A DNA stretch of 64,000 nucleotides from CBDCIS01 sp965217565 (GTDB lineage Bacteria > Chloroflexota > Dehalococcoidia > Lucifugimonadales > CATOSD01), in the NCBI GenBank assembly GCA_965217565.1, contig CBDCIS010000003.1, positions 1-64,000 on the forward strand, written 5' to 3'. The first letter of the stretch is position 1, and every line of letters starts with the position of its first letter. Shown here one piece after another: positions 24,726 to 33,328 of this stretch. The notes beneath the pieces are model-generated. The model did not search any database and was not told where the DNA came from. It was given only the letters and a program-made list of their open reading frames with translations. The position numbers and the translations under genes are program-made.

Positions 24726-26840
24726 CTACGCCCCCGGCTCTTCAACCACCAGGACCTGGTCCGCCGCCACGTCCGTAAGCGTTTGGCGCCGGCCGCTGGG
24801 CCAGAGGATGGTTATCTCATCGACGAGCGTGGCCGCCCCTAGTCCGAACTCCAGGTCGATGCTGTCCATGGACAGGTAGCTTGAGCCGGCGCGGACCTCC
24901 TGCACCTGTACCAGAGACCCTGCGTCCCCTGGCGCGTTCGCGGTGAGATAGACGCGCGCGCCTATGCTGTCGGCGTTGCTTCCCGTGCCGTCGATTGCCA
25001 TGCGCCCCCTCAGACGAAGCGCAATCCAGTGATTGTTGCCGCCGCCGTTGCGCCACACGAAGACCGGCCCCGGAACGTCCATCACGTCGTCACCGAACAG
25101 CTTCGGTCCGCTGCTGTTCGAGCCGATGAGATCGACGTATCCATCACCGTCGAGGTCGCCGTGCGCCAGTCCTTTGCCGTTTTCGTGGAACCTGCCGCCG
25201 ATTCGTCTGGCCTCCAGCGACTGCCCGACGGTGAACGGCTCGTCGTACTTCACCCGCTCGATGTCCAGCAGCCGCGCCCGCACCGTGACGTCCTCGAACG
25301 CGCCGCGCCCGTCGCCACGCAGCATCCGCCCCACGCCGGGGAAGGCGTCGCCGCCGATGGCTTCGCCGCGCGCGATGGTGGAGCCGAGCCAGTAGAGGTC
25401 CTGGGCGCCGTCGTTGTCGTAATCGAAGAACGTCACTCCAAAGCCGAAGTCGTAGGCTTCTAGTCCTGTTGGCGTCTCGTAGAGCGGATGAATCCTCGCG
25501 GGGTCGAGCGCGTCGGGAGGCAGCAGCGGACTCGGCTTCACGTTGGTCGAAGGCCCCACGTCCGGGAACACGCCTATCTTCCCCACGCCGGCGACGTCGC
25601 GCGTCCCGTCGTTGCGCAGCAGGGCGTGACCGCACGTGCCCCACGCGAACCTGTGATGGTACGGGCAGGCCCCGCTCGGCTTCTGCGGGGGCGGCCTGAG
25701 CAGCGGATGGTACCCTATGTTGGTGACAAAGACGTCCAGGTCTCCGTCGCCGTCCTGGTCGCCGACCGCGAAGCCCATCCAGGAGCCTACCTTGTCGATC
25801 CCCATCTCTCTCGCCACAGGCGTAAACCGCACGCTCCCCGGCATGGAGTCGTTGCGGAAGAGGTGAAGCCTGTCGCCGTCGTTCGCCAGCCACAGGTCAG
25901 GGTCGCCATCGTCGTCGTAGTCGAAGAACAGCGCCGCGTGGGTTTGCCCCGTCGGCTCCCCCACGCGATTGCCCAGCCTGTCCGTCGTGGCGGGGTCGTA
26001 TCCCTCGAATCGCTCGCCGGTCTCCGGGTCCTCGAACATGATGGGCCTGCCCTCCGCGTCGCGCATCGAGATTTGAGGCCCCCGGACTCCGGCCTCCTGG
26101 GCTATTTCCGCGAAGGTCAGGTCTCCCAGGTTGCGATACAGCATGTTGTAGTGGCCTGGGTGGCTCGCCGAGTCGAAGGTGCGGAAGTCGTCCGCGCCCA
26201 CGTTGCCAACGTAGATGTCCAGCCAGCCGTCGCCGTCCACGTCCGCGCACGCTATGCTCGTCGCCGAGCGCGCGTTGACCGCGACGCCGAACGCCATATC
26301 GGTGATGTCGCGGAACGTGCCGTCCCCGTTGTTGCGGAAGAGGCTGTCGCGGTTCCCCTGCCCCTCGCTGGGAGAGCGGAAGTCCAGGCCGTCGGTCCGG
26401 CTGCCCCACGCGCCCACGTAGAGGTCCTGGAACCCGTCGTTGTCCAGGTCGCACGCCACCGCGCCGGTGCTGAAGCTGCCGACCGCCATCACGCCCGCCT
26501 CCCTGGCGACGTTGGCAAACGTGAGCGAAAGCGGGCTATGCAACTTCACACCAGGCCCGTCCGCCTCGTTCCGATAGAGCAAATTGGCATGCCCTCCCTC
26601 AGAGGTCAGGTAGATGTCGAGGTCTCCATCACGGTCATAGTCGAACACCACCACCCCCGGCCGGTCGTTCCAGAGCTGGTGGCCGTCCTTCAGCGCCGTG
26701 GCGGCCACGTTGGTAAAGGGAGCAATCGAGGAGTCCGCTAACGCGGCGGGCGTTGGCGGCGGAGCGGGCCCGGCGCAGCCCCCAACGACGGCGATAAGTG
26801 AGAGCAGCGCGAGTCCGCAAATCCGGGCGTATCGAGTCAC
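24726..26840 (-). CDS. CRTAC1-family lipoprotein (FG-GAP/VCBS repeats, ASPIC/UnbV domain)
   Basis: 704 residues. Lipoprotein signal LALLSLIAVVGGC with lipobox Cys near 22, then a Pro-rich linker. The body consists of repeated Ca-binding-like FG-GAP/VCBS units (VFDYDRDGDLDIYLTS, ACDLDNDGFQDLYVGAWG, DVDGDGWLDIYVGN, DQDGDGDLDVFVTN, GDLDGDGYVDLIGSN), making a beta propeller. The C-terminal ASPIC/UnbV module ends DEITILWPSGRRQTLTDVAADQ. Start overlaps the stop of the upstream paralogue by 4 bases (ATGA), so the two are translated together. Such proteins are exported surface or periplasmic scaffolds of unknown function. Confidence 0.87.
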   Translation of the reverse strand: MTRYARICGLALLSLIAVVGGCAGPAPPPTPAALADSSIAPFTNVAATALKDGHQLWNDRPGVVVFDYDRDGDLDIYLTSEGGHANLLYRNEADGPGVKLHSPLSLTFANVAREAGVMAVGSFSTGAVACDLDNDGFQDLYVGAWGSRTDGLDFRSPSEGQGNRDSLFRNNGDGTFRDITDMAFGVAVNARSATSIACADVDGDGWLDIYVGNVGADDFRTFDSASHPGHYNMLYRNLGDLTFAEIAQEAGVRGPQISMRDAEGRPIMFEDPETGERFEGYDPATTDRLGNRVGEPTGQTHAALFFDYDDDGDPDLWLANDGDRLHLFRNDSMPGSVRFTPVAREMGIDKVGSWMGFAVGDQDGDGDLDVFVTNIGYHPLLRPPPQKPSGACPYHHRFAWGTCGHALLRNDGTRDVAGVGKIGVFPDVGPSTNVKPSPLLPPDALDPARIHPLYETPTGLEAYDFGFGVTFFDYDNDGAQDLYWLGSTIARGEAIGGDAFPGVGRMLRGDGRGAFEDVTVRARLLDIERVKYDEPFTVGQSLEARRIGGRFHENGKGLAHGDLDGDGYVDLIGSNSSGPKLFGDDVMDVPGPVFVWRNGGGNNHWIALRLRGRMAIDGTGSNADSIGARVYLTANAPGDAGSLVQVQEVRAGSSYLSMDSIDLEFGLGAATLVDEITILWPSGRRQTLTDVAADQVLVVEEPGA

Positions 26841-29104
26841 AGGTCACGAATCCTGTACTCGTTCTCGCCCTCGGTTATCTCCAGGTGGGTATCGAGGGGC
26901 ACGTCGTGAAACACCTGCGTTATGCCGCTGGTGGGCCAGCGCACCTCCAGCGAAACGATGCGCGTGGCCCGCCCAAGACCCATCTCCTGCTCCAGGCTCG
27001 ACGCGCCGAAACTACCGCCGCTGTTGACGTGGGCATAGACCACGCGCGTCCCATGCTCGGTAGCCAGCGTCGCCCTGATTCTCGCGCCTATCGCAGCCCG
27101 GTTGGACTCCACGCCCACCAGCCGCACGGAGAGCCAGCGTGAGCGAAGCGGGCTATGCCACTCCAAACCGGGACTGCCGTGCCCGGGGTTCTCGTACAGC
27201 GCGTTCGAGAAGGCGTCGCCGGGATAGAACCCGCCTATCTGGACGAATACGTCCTGGTCGCCGTCCCTGTCGTAGTCTCCGAACGCGATGCCGTGACCCT
27301 TCTGCAGGTGTCCGAATCCGCCGGAGAAGGTGACATCGACGAAGGATTCGCCCTCGTTGTTGCGGTACATGATGTTGGGACCGATGGCGTCGAAGGTGGG
27401 CCAGCCCGTGCCGAGGTAGAAGTCGGGGAAGCCGTCGTTGTCCAGGTCGCCGAAGTTCGCCCCCATAGTCAGGTGAACGCGGTGCAGCCCCGTTTCGCGG
27501 GTGACGTCGGTGAAGCCGCTCGCGCCGTCGTTCCTGTACAGCCTTGGTTCGACGCCCTCGTTGGGCAACCCCAGGTAGTCGGCGGCGACGTCCGCTATGT
27601 TGGGGCCGTAGCCTGCCACGAACAGGTCCAGCCGACCGTCATTGTTGTAGTCCCAGAACCATGTTGCGAAGCTGTTTATCGGCTCCTCCACCCCCACGTC
27701 GAGCGCAACATCCGTAAACCCCCCGTCGCCGTCGTTCCTGTACAGCCGGTTGCGATGCCCAAAGTTGGAGACGTACAGGTCCGGCGCGCCGTCGCCGTTG
27801 TAGTCGCCCCAGACGCTGCCCTTGCAGTAGCGGAGGTTCGTCACGCCGGCCCCGACCGCGACATCGCTGAACGTGCCATCGCCGTTGTTGCGAAATAGCT
27901 GGCTGGGGAACTTCATGCCGCCGCTTATCTCGGCCATCGACTCGTTGCAGGAGAAGAGGTCGAGGTCGCCGTCGTTGTCGTAATCGGCCCACGCTGCGCT
28001 CTGGCTAGGGTAGTCGGGCCGCGCCAGGCCCGCCTGCCGCGTAACGTCGTCGAATCCCTTGCCGTTGTTGCGGAGCAGCGATACGCGCATCCGCCCATCC
28101 TCGAGCATCCAGCCGCCGCGCATCACCAGCACGTCCATGAGGCCGTCGTTGTCATAGTCGGCCTGCACCGCGTTCAGCCCGCCGAGTTGGCCGTCCAGAC
28201 CCGCCTTCGAAGTGTAGTCCGAAAACGCGTCGTTGCCGTCGTTGTGAAAGTAGCTCATCGACTCGCACGGGTGCCAGGTGGAGGTAATGATGTCCAGCAG
28301 TCCGTCGTTATCGAAGTCCTCCATGATGGCCCCGCCCGCGAGATTCACCTGGTACAGCCCAACCGCCGGCGCGACGTCCTGGAACCTTCCGATGTCATAG
28401 CCGGTATCCAGCAACTCCCGGGAAATCAGGTGCTCCTCCTCAACCTCCTCCGGATAGGAGCCGAGCGTCATGTGCGCGACGTTGAGCAGCCACCGCGCCT
28501 TGAGGTTATCTGGCTCCAGTTCCAGCAGCGCGCGAAGATGTATGACGGCGTTGGTCGAGCCGCGAACGTCGCTGTGGGCGAACGCCGCGTCCAGGGGCAG
28601 CGCGCAGATAAGCCCACCGGCGGGGCTGAGACAGTTGCTGAGCTCCCCTAGCTTCAGGTACGCGATGGCGAGCGCCTCCAGTATCTTGGCCCGGTGCCGC
28701 GCTTCGCGCCCCTCCCCCCGCGTGTCCTCCAACGCCTCCTCCAGCACCTGGATGGCATGCCCCGTCTCGCCAAACCGCAGGTGGTCATTGGCAAGCGCAA
28801 GCTGGTAGGTGACCGCCCAGAAGCGGGACTGCACGGAGGGCGCGTTCACCTCCTGGAGAATCTCCTCGCGCTGCCGAGTTCCCACGTAGGGATTGTTGCC
28901 GCCGGTGAGGAGAGCGCAGTAGCGGGCGAGATCGTCATGGACGGCTTCCCCGCGAACGTCCGGCCTCTCGTCAGGAGAGGCGACCATCAGAATGATAGGG
29001 AACAGAACGGCAACCACAATCCACAGGCTGCCTACGAAGAAAATCGTGCCTAGCCCGGGTCGGCCCTCGTCTCTTGTAAATGGATGCTCGTCCGTATGCG
29101 CCAT
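26837..29104 (-). CDS. CRTAC1-family protein with N-terminal membrane anchor and TPR-like region
   Basis: 755 residues. A helix at about 22-46 (IFFVGSLWIVVAVLFPIILMVAS) anchors the protein. Residues about 60-220 are helical and TPR-like (AVTYQLALANDHLRFGETGH, ARHRAKILEALAIAYLKLGE). Residues about 240-690 carry FG-GAP/VCBS units (DFDNDGLLDIITS, DYDNDGLMDVLVMRG, DYDNDGDLDLFSCN, DYNGDGAPDLYVSNFG). The ASPIC/UnbV end is RATRIVSLEVRWPTSGITQVF. It is the first gene of a coupled pair with the lipoprotein paralogue. No ribosome site is obvious before ATG 29104. Confidence 0.85.
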   Translation of the reverse strand: MAHTDEHPFTRDEGRPGLGTIFFVGSLWIVVAVLFPIILMVASPDERPDVRGEAVHDDLARYCALLTGGNNPYVGTRQREEILQEVNAPSVQSRFWAVTYQLALANDHLRFGETGHAIQVLEEALEDTRGEGREARHRAKILEALAIAYLKLGELSNCLSPAGGLICALPLDAAFAHSDVRGSTNAVIHLRALLELEPDNLKARWLLNVAHMTLGSYPEEVEEEHLISRELLDTGYDIGRFQDVAPAVGLYQVNLAGGAIMEDFDNDGLLDIITSTWHPCESMSYFHNDGNDAFSDYTSKAGLDGQLGGLNAVQADYDNDGLMDVLVMRGGWMLEDGRMRVSLLRNNGKGFDDVTRQAGLARPDYPSQSAAWADYDNDGDLDLFSCNESMAEISGGMKFPSQLFRNNGDGTFSDVAVGAGVTNLRYCKGSVWGDYNGDGAPDLYVSNFGHRNRLYRNDGDGGFTDVALDVGVEEPINSFATWFWDYNNDGRLDLFVAGYGPNIADVAADYLGLPNEGVEPRLYRNDGASGFTDVTRETGLHRVHLTMGANFGDLDNDGFPDFYLGTGWPTFDAIGPNIMYRNNEGESFVDVTFSGGFGHLQKGHGIAFGDYDRDGDQDVFVQIGGFYPGDAFSNALYENPGHGSPGLEWHSPLRSRWLSVRLVGVESNRAAIGARIRATLATEHGTRVVYAHVNSGGSFGASSLEQEMGLGRATRIVSLEVRWPTSGITQVFHDVPLDTHLEITEGENEYRIRDL

Positions 29105-29150
29105 CGTAGGTTGAGAGCGTAACCCGCAAGAGGTCTGAGGTCAACACTGA

Positions 29151-29230
29151 TAGGCCAACATCACCGAAATGAAGCGCAGAGTGCCGGAGCCACGAGATTC
29201 CCCCGCCGTCGGTGGCTGGGCGTGGGCGAA
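29151..29230 (+). repeat. Dispersed ~94-bp repeat, copy B
   Basis: TAGGCCAACATCACCGAAAT then GAAGCGCAGAG...GAGATTCCCCCGCC; diverged from copies A and C in its right half. Confidence 0.7.
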
Positions 29231-29320
29231 AGCTCCCCCCCTTGACGCTGACAAGGGTAGGTATTTGGCGTCTCATAGCTACGAGCCATAGCCAAGACAT
29301 CACAATTCAGCCCAACGTAT

Positions 29321-29435
29321 GTCATTCCGAGTGAGCGCAGCGAACCGAGGAATCCCAAGTTCTTGTAGTGCAGATGGCTCTGGATTGCCGAGCGGCTAGC
29401 CACTTCGTGGGTTCCTCCGCTACGCTCGGAATGAC
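29321..29435. repeat. Inverted-repeat element with GTCATTCCGAG ends
   Basis: Left end GTCATTCCGAGTGAGCGCAG and right end CTACGCTCGGAATGAC are inverted relatives, 115 bases end to end, with no gene inside. This resembles small non-autonomous elements common in environmental genomes. Confidence 0.55.
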
Positions 29436-29516
29436 ATGGGCTAAGCGTACTTGCAATTCGCATTTTACCTATCCCTGTGAGCCCTTCACGGGAGAGGGTC
29501 AGGCGTGGCGCGAAAG

Positions 29517-29564
29517 TTCCCCCGCCCTTCACGGGAGGGGGTCAGGGGGCGGGCGACCGTCGCC
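29517..29564 (+). repeat. Partial copy of the ~94-bp repeat
   Basis: Only the right half is present (GTTCCCCCGCCCTTCACGGG to GGGCGACCGTCGCC). Confidence 0.55.
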
Positions 29565-29981
29565 TTATCCCGGAAGGCCATTCGACTTGAACAGCCTTTC
29601 GATGTCATGGAACCTGTATCAACCTAGTCGGTCAGGTGCCCTCTTGACAGGAGCGAACGCCCGTGCTATCTTAGCTTTGCTAAGTCCGGCGGCAATCCGG
29701 CGCAACTCCATGCCGCGCACCCATGAGAACAGGTTACACCTCCCTGCCAACGCCAAACATTCAAAAACAGCCCCTAGCCCAGAGAATCCTGAAGGTGACA
29801 AGGTGTGACAAATCCTCTGAGGCCGCAGCTACGAAATGTCACAGAATGTCGCGGTTTTCAAAAATCAAACCTTCCAAGCGCGTAGGCCATTCGCCACAAA
29901 GCCTGAACAGCAACCCGCTATCGCGCCAAACCCTGCTAGAATAGGCCGCAAGATTTCACGGCAACGAACGGAGGAACTTCA

Positions 29982-30659
29982 ATGACGGGAGCTATCGCGC
30001 TGGTTGGCGGGGACGAGTTCAGGGAAGACTGCGAGGCCATGGACCGCGCCATCCTCGAAGCTGCCGGCGTCCCGAAGCCGTCGCTGGTCGTCATCCCCAC
30101 GGCAGCCGCCGCGGAGAACCCGTCGAGGGCGGCCTCCAACGGCGTCGGTTACTTCTCCGCCCTGGGCGCGGACGCGGCGGCGGTGATGGCCCTCGACGCC
30201 GCGCACGCCAACGACGACGCCCTGCTCTCCCCTGTGGACACCGCCAACGTGATATACCTCACCGGCGGAAACCCCGCTCACCTGCTCGAAGTCCTGAGCG
30301 ACTCCCGGCTGCTCGAAAAGATGAAACAGGCCTTCGAACGCGGCGCGACGCTGGTCGGCTCCAGCGCGGGCGCGATGGTGCTGGGCTCATGGATGCGCTT
30401 CAGAGAGTGGCGTCCCGCGCTGGCCGTCGCGCCCGGAGTCGCCACGCTGCCACACCACGAGCGCGCTATCCCCAACGCAGTAGCCGCCGAGCTCGCCGAC
30501 AACGCGCCGCCGAACCTGGTCGTGCTGGGCATAGACGCAAAAACCGCCTGCGTTGGCGGCCCCAACGAGTGGCGCGTGCTGGGAGCGGGCAAGGTCACAC
30601 TGTACCGATGCGGCGGGTGGCGCCGCATCGCCTCAGGCGATGGGTTCAACACATCCTAG
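29982..30659 (+). CDS. S51-family peptidase / cyanophycinase-like protein
   Basis: 225 residues, ATG 29982 preceded by GGAGG. The flavodoxin-like core carries the nucleophile elbow LVGSSAGAMVLG (Ser128) after VIYLTGGNPAHLLE, as in peptidase E and cyanophycinases. Cyanophycinases release beta-Asp-Arg dipeptides; peptidase E cleaves Asp-X dipeptides. No cyanophycin synthetase is in the window, so the exact substrate is open. Repeat copy C starts in its stop codon. Confidence 0.82.
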   Translation: MTGAIALVGGDEFREDCEAMDRAILEAAGVPKPSLVVIPTAAAAENPSRAASNGVGYFSALGADAAAVMALDAAHANDDALLSPVDTANVIYLTGGNPAHLLEVLSDSRLLEKMKQAFERGATLVGSSAGAMVLGSWMRFREWRPALAVAPGVATLPHHERAIPNAVAAELADNAPPNLVVLGIDAKTACVGGPNEWRVLGAGKVTLYRCGGWRRIASGDGFNTS

Positions 30660-30754
30660 CAGGCCAACGTCATTGAGATGAAGCGTAGAGCGGCTGAGCC
30701 ACAAGATTCCCCCGCACTTGACGGGAGGGGGTTAGGGGGTGGGTGACCGTAGCC
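30657..30754 (+). repeat. Dispersed ~94-bp repeat, copy C
   Basis: TAGCAGGCCAACGTCATTGA to GGGGGTGGGTGACCGTAGCC. It shares almost all of its length with copy A. Its first three bases are the stop codon of the S51 peptidase gene. Confidence 0.75.
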
Positions 30755-30826
30755 GTGTAGGGAACTACAGACGATGTGTCATGTTCGTCTTTCACCAACC
30801 GGGTCACGCGCAAATCCAAAGTCGCT

Positions 30827-31180
30827 CTACCCGAACTTCACAGACCGCCCCGGGTTGCGCACCCGCTCCACAACGCGCTCTTTGACGAGGTGCTCCGTAA
30901 CGATCTCCTCCACGTCCTCCGGCGATACCGTGTACCACGTCCCGCCAAGCGCCGCGCTGGGCCCGAAGACGATGACGTTCCCCTGGCTCGCGTCGCAGAC
31001 CCTGTGCTCGCTGGTGCAGCCAACGTTGGAGACGCTGACCTTCTCCAGCAGATTGTGCTCTACGAGAAGCTCGTTGAACCTCTGACGCACGGCCTGCCCA
31101 TTCTTATCTCCGCAGTGTCTCCTGTCCTCAGCGCCCTCCGAGTTGGTGCAGACGAGCACGTGAGCGCCATAATCCGGCAT
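30827..31180 (-). CDS. Thioredoxin-like [2Fe-2S] ferredoxin-domain protein
   Basis: 117 residues from ATG 31180, which has AGGAGG upstream. It has the fold of the small 2Fe-2S ferredoxins and NuoE C-terminal domain: AHVLVCTNSEGAEDRRHCGD (first two Cys), then SNVGCTSEHRVCDASQG (last two Cys) and GGTWYTVSPEDVEEIVTEHL. The four Cys spacing supports a cluster. It is a likely electron carrier; no partner gene is adjacent. The longer upstream frame lacks resemblance. Confidence 0.8.
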   Translation of the reverse strand: MPDYGAHVLVCTNSEGAEDRRHCGDKNGQAVRQRFNELLVEHNLLEKVSVSNVGCTSEHRVCDASQGNVIVFGPSAALGGTWYTVSPEDVEEIVTEHLVKERVVERVRNPGRSVKFG

Positions 31181-31363
31181 GACGTTCCTCCTTCGTTCTG
31201 GGTCCATCCCTCTTTGCGGTACATGCGACGACCCTCCACAAAGCACACGCGGGCTATTGTAACAGCACGGATGTAACACGACAACGAACGCCCTTCGCGG
31301 CAGGTTGACTTGAGCAAAAAGATGGTGAAGAATGCCTGCGGGATTTGTTAGCTGCATCCAACC

Positions 31364-31630
31364 CTAGCAGGTCAGCATGGAATCGCCCCATTCCCCTACG
31401 TGGGCAGGATCCAGACGGGTTACACCTAGCAGACGGTCGAAGTCAGCGTCGGAGGAGACGATTCGGTTAGCTCCCAAGCGTTTCATCACCGCCGCGTGGA
31501 CGAGGTCGTGGGCGCTTATCCTCGGATGGCCGGCTGCCAGCCTCGCCGCCAAATCGATATCCTCCACATATACAGGTTCGATCCGATCATGCATCACCTC
31601 AGCGAAACCATGGAGAACCGCACAGATGGA
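31364..31630 (-). pseudogene. PIN-domain (VapC-like) toxin, 5'-truncated
   Basis: Only the C-terminal half of a PIN nuclease is present: FAEVMHDRIEPVYVEDIDLA, ARLAAGHPRISAHDLVHAAV, MKRLGANRIVSSDADFDRLL and the end DPAHVGEWGDSML. The acidic residues of HDLVHA and SSDADF are the third and fourth metal ligands; the first Asp and Glu are missing. Upstream codons (to 31726) are not PIN-like. No antitoxin gene is next to it, so it is taken as a relic. Confidence 0.6.
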
Positions 31631-31754
31631 TAAGGACGCCAACAAACAAACCGAAGGCGAATTCTTGGCGGCCGCGAGGCTTGTCCCGACGGATTTGCCC
31701 TTTCCTCCCAGCTGGCGTCGCCTCAAGATTGATCACGGCTAGGTAGGAGGCGAA

Positions 31755-32276
31755 ATGATTTCAACCGACAAGTTTTGTCCCAAGTGCGGAGGACGCCTCG
31801 AGACTCGGCAGATGGACGACAGGGAACGCAAGACGTGCGTGTCTTGCCACTCCGTTCTCTACAGGAACCCTGTCGTCGGAGTTGCGGTGATACTCATGGA
31901 CGGTGACCGCGTGCTACTCGGGCGGCGCAACAGGGGTGCCTATAAGGGCATGTGGTGCATCCCCTGCGGCTATGTTGAATGGGGAGAGGACGTGAGGGAC
32001 GCGGCCCGCCGCGAGTTTTTGGAAGAGACGGGACTAGAGGTAGAGTTAGGTCCGGTCTTCACCGTCCACTCCAACTTCCACGACCCTGAATCATTGACTG
32101 TGGGCATCTGGTTTACTGGAGTCGCCGTCGGCGGTCGTCTTCAGGCCGCTGACGACCTGGACCAGGTCAATTTCTTCCCGTTGGATGCTTTGCCAAACGA
32201 TCTGGCTTTTCCCACGGACAGATTGACTCTTGACCAACTCCACCTGTCTGAGCATACGCAGGCAGATATTCCATAG
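31755..32276 (+). CDS. Nudix hydrolase with N-terminal zinc ribbon
   Basis: 173 residues, ATG 31755 after TAGGAGG. Zinc ribbon Cys8, Cys11, Cys28, Cys31 (FCPKCGG, CVSCH). Complete Nudix box from Gly72: GYVEWGEDVRDAARREFLEE then TG (Glu78, Arg86-Glu87, Glu90-Glu91). The zinc-ribbon Nudix group includes NADH pyrophosphatase relatives, but the SQPWPFPxS motif of NudC is not seen, so the substrate nucleotide is unknown. Codon use is less GC-biased than the core genes. Confidence 0.88.
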   Translation: MISTDKFCPKCGGRLETRQMDDRERKTCVSCHSVLYRNPVVGVAVILMDGDRVLLGRRNRGAYKGMWCIPCGYVEWGEDVRDAARREFLEETGLEVELGPVFTVHSNFHDPESLTVGIWFTGVAVGGRLQAADDLDQVNFFPLDALPNDLAFPTDRLTLDQLHLSEHTQADIP

Positions 32277-32564
32277 TCGCAGTTGAGCACATAGCTGTGA
32301 TGCAGCGGCCTGTCAGTGTACTGTTGTGGCGGTGAACATGCTGATATAGGAAACAACCGCGACGGGTCGGCACCAAGGCCAAGCGGAAGAAGGCTGGATG
32401 GGGCTGTGACTAACTAATGACGATGCCTGCTCAGTAAAACACGATTGCCTCGCACTGGGCGCATGGATTATCATGTCAAGAGTCCTCTTGTGAGACAGAG
32501 TTGTCAACTGGCGCGTTCGGCAATCACAGTCCACCTGGGGGGATATTCCTGCAAGGAGTTCAGA

Positions 32565-33047
32565 ATGACCGCACAAGTTTCTTCAGAGCAGTCGGACACT
32601 TCCTTCTTCGGTCGTTTCCTCACCCCGTACAGGGATGAGTTCTTCCTCGTATTCCGCCTAATCTTCGCGTTCCTGGTAGCGTTGCACGGAGCGCAGAAAG
32701 CTTTCCTCCTTTGGGGATTTCCGGCAGAGCATCCACTCGGAGCTTACGTGGACATAGCCGCTTGGGTCGAGCTCATTTCCGCTTTGCTCATCGGATTCGG
32801 AGTTCTTACTCGATTGGGTGCTGGCGCGCTGGTGGTGACCATGTTGGTAGCCTACTTCAAAGTGCACGCGGACAATGGAATCTGGCCTCATATCTTCCCC
32901 AATCCAGCCGGTGACACAGGCTCCGCTTTCGGGGCTCATGGCGGCGAAGTGACAATCCTCTGGTTCGCGATAGCCGGATTGATCGGCGTTCTCGGCAGTC
33001 GGAAGTATGGGATCGAGCGTCTCGTATTCAAGAGGGAGATTCTCTAG
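32565..33047 (+). CDS. DoxX-family membrane protein
   Basis: 160 residues, ATG 32565 with AAGGAG upstream. Four hydrophobic helices: LVFRLIFAFLVALHGAQKAF, YVDIAAWVELISALLIGFGV, GAGALVVTMLVAYFKVH and VTILWFAIAGLIGVLGS. HGAQKAF and the GxxTRLGA loop are family features. DoxX relatives are small inner-membrane proteins linked to redox processes; no specific role can be given. AT-richer than its surroundings, like the Nudix gene before it. Confidence 0.8.
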   Translation: MTAQVSSEQSDTSFFGRFLTPYRDEFFLVFRLIFAFLVALHGAQKAFLLWGFPAEHPLGAYVDIAAWVELISALLIGFGVLTRLGAGALVVTMLVAYFKVHADNGIWPHIFPNPAGDTGSAFGAHGGEVTILWFAIAGLIGVLGSRKYGIERLVFKREIL

Positions 33048-33115
33048 AAGCGCGGCTGCCCAAACAAGTCCGGCCATGGTCTCAGATTACACACCTAAGA
33101 CAACTTGGCTGGGCG

Positions 33116-33285
33116 TCAACGCAGTGGAGTTCGCATTCGGCGATTCGGATTTTCCGCGTCCTCGTCCCATTTGGCGGGGTTGTCGATGATGTACTGGCAG
33201 ATGCTATTCAGGGAATCCTCGTTACGGATAACGTGTTCGTAGTAGTTGCGTTGCCATACGGGGGTTCCCGGTGTGTCGCGCGATG
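33116..33285 (-). pseudogene. REP-associated tyrosine transposase (RAYT/Y1_Tnp) C-terminal fragment
   Basis: Minus-strand frame ending in TGA at 33116-33118 reads GTPVWQRNYYEHVIRNEDSL, NSICQYIIDNPAKWDEDAEN and PNRRMR. This is the C-terminal end of REP-associated IS200-like transposases. The catalytic HUH and Tyr region is absent. The fragment supports past activity of an element that moves REP-type palindromes, several of which are present here. Confidence 0.75.
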
Positions 33286-33296
33286 GAAGGTCGACT

Positions 33297-33317
33297 GGGC
33301 GGGTTTCGAACCCGCCC
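33297..33317. repeat. Palindrome GGGCGGGTT-TCG-AACCCGCCC
   Basis: 9-bp perfect stem with a 3-base loop, next to the RAYT fragment and just after the end of the Vms1-like gene. Related palindromes occur at 39453-39474. Confidence 0.6.
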
Positions 33318-33328
33318 CTGCCGGTGCG

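Larger units (their letters stand above)
29105..29981. other. Repeat-rich intergenic region without a supported gene
   Basis: About 880 bases holding copy B of the ~94-bp repeat, a 115-base inverted-repeat element at 29321-29435 and a partial repeat at 29517-29564. Small open frames show no family resemblance. The last 40 bases contain the leader of the S51 peptidase gene. Confidence 0.6.
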
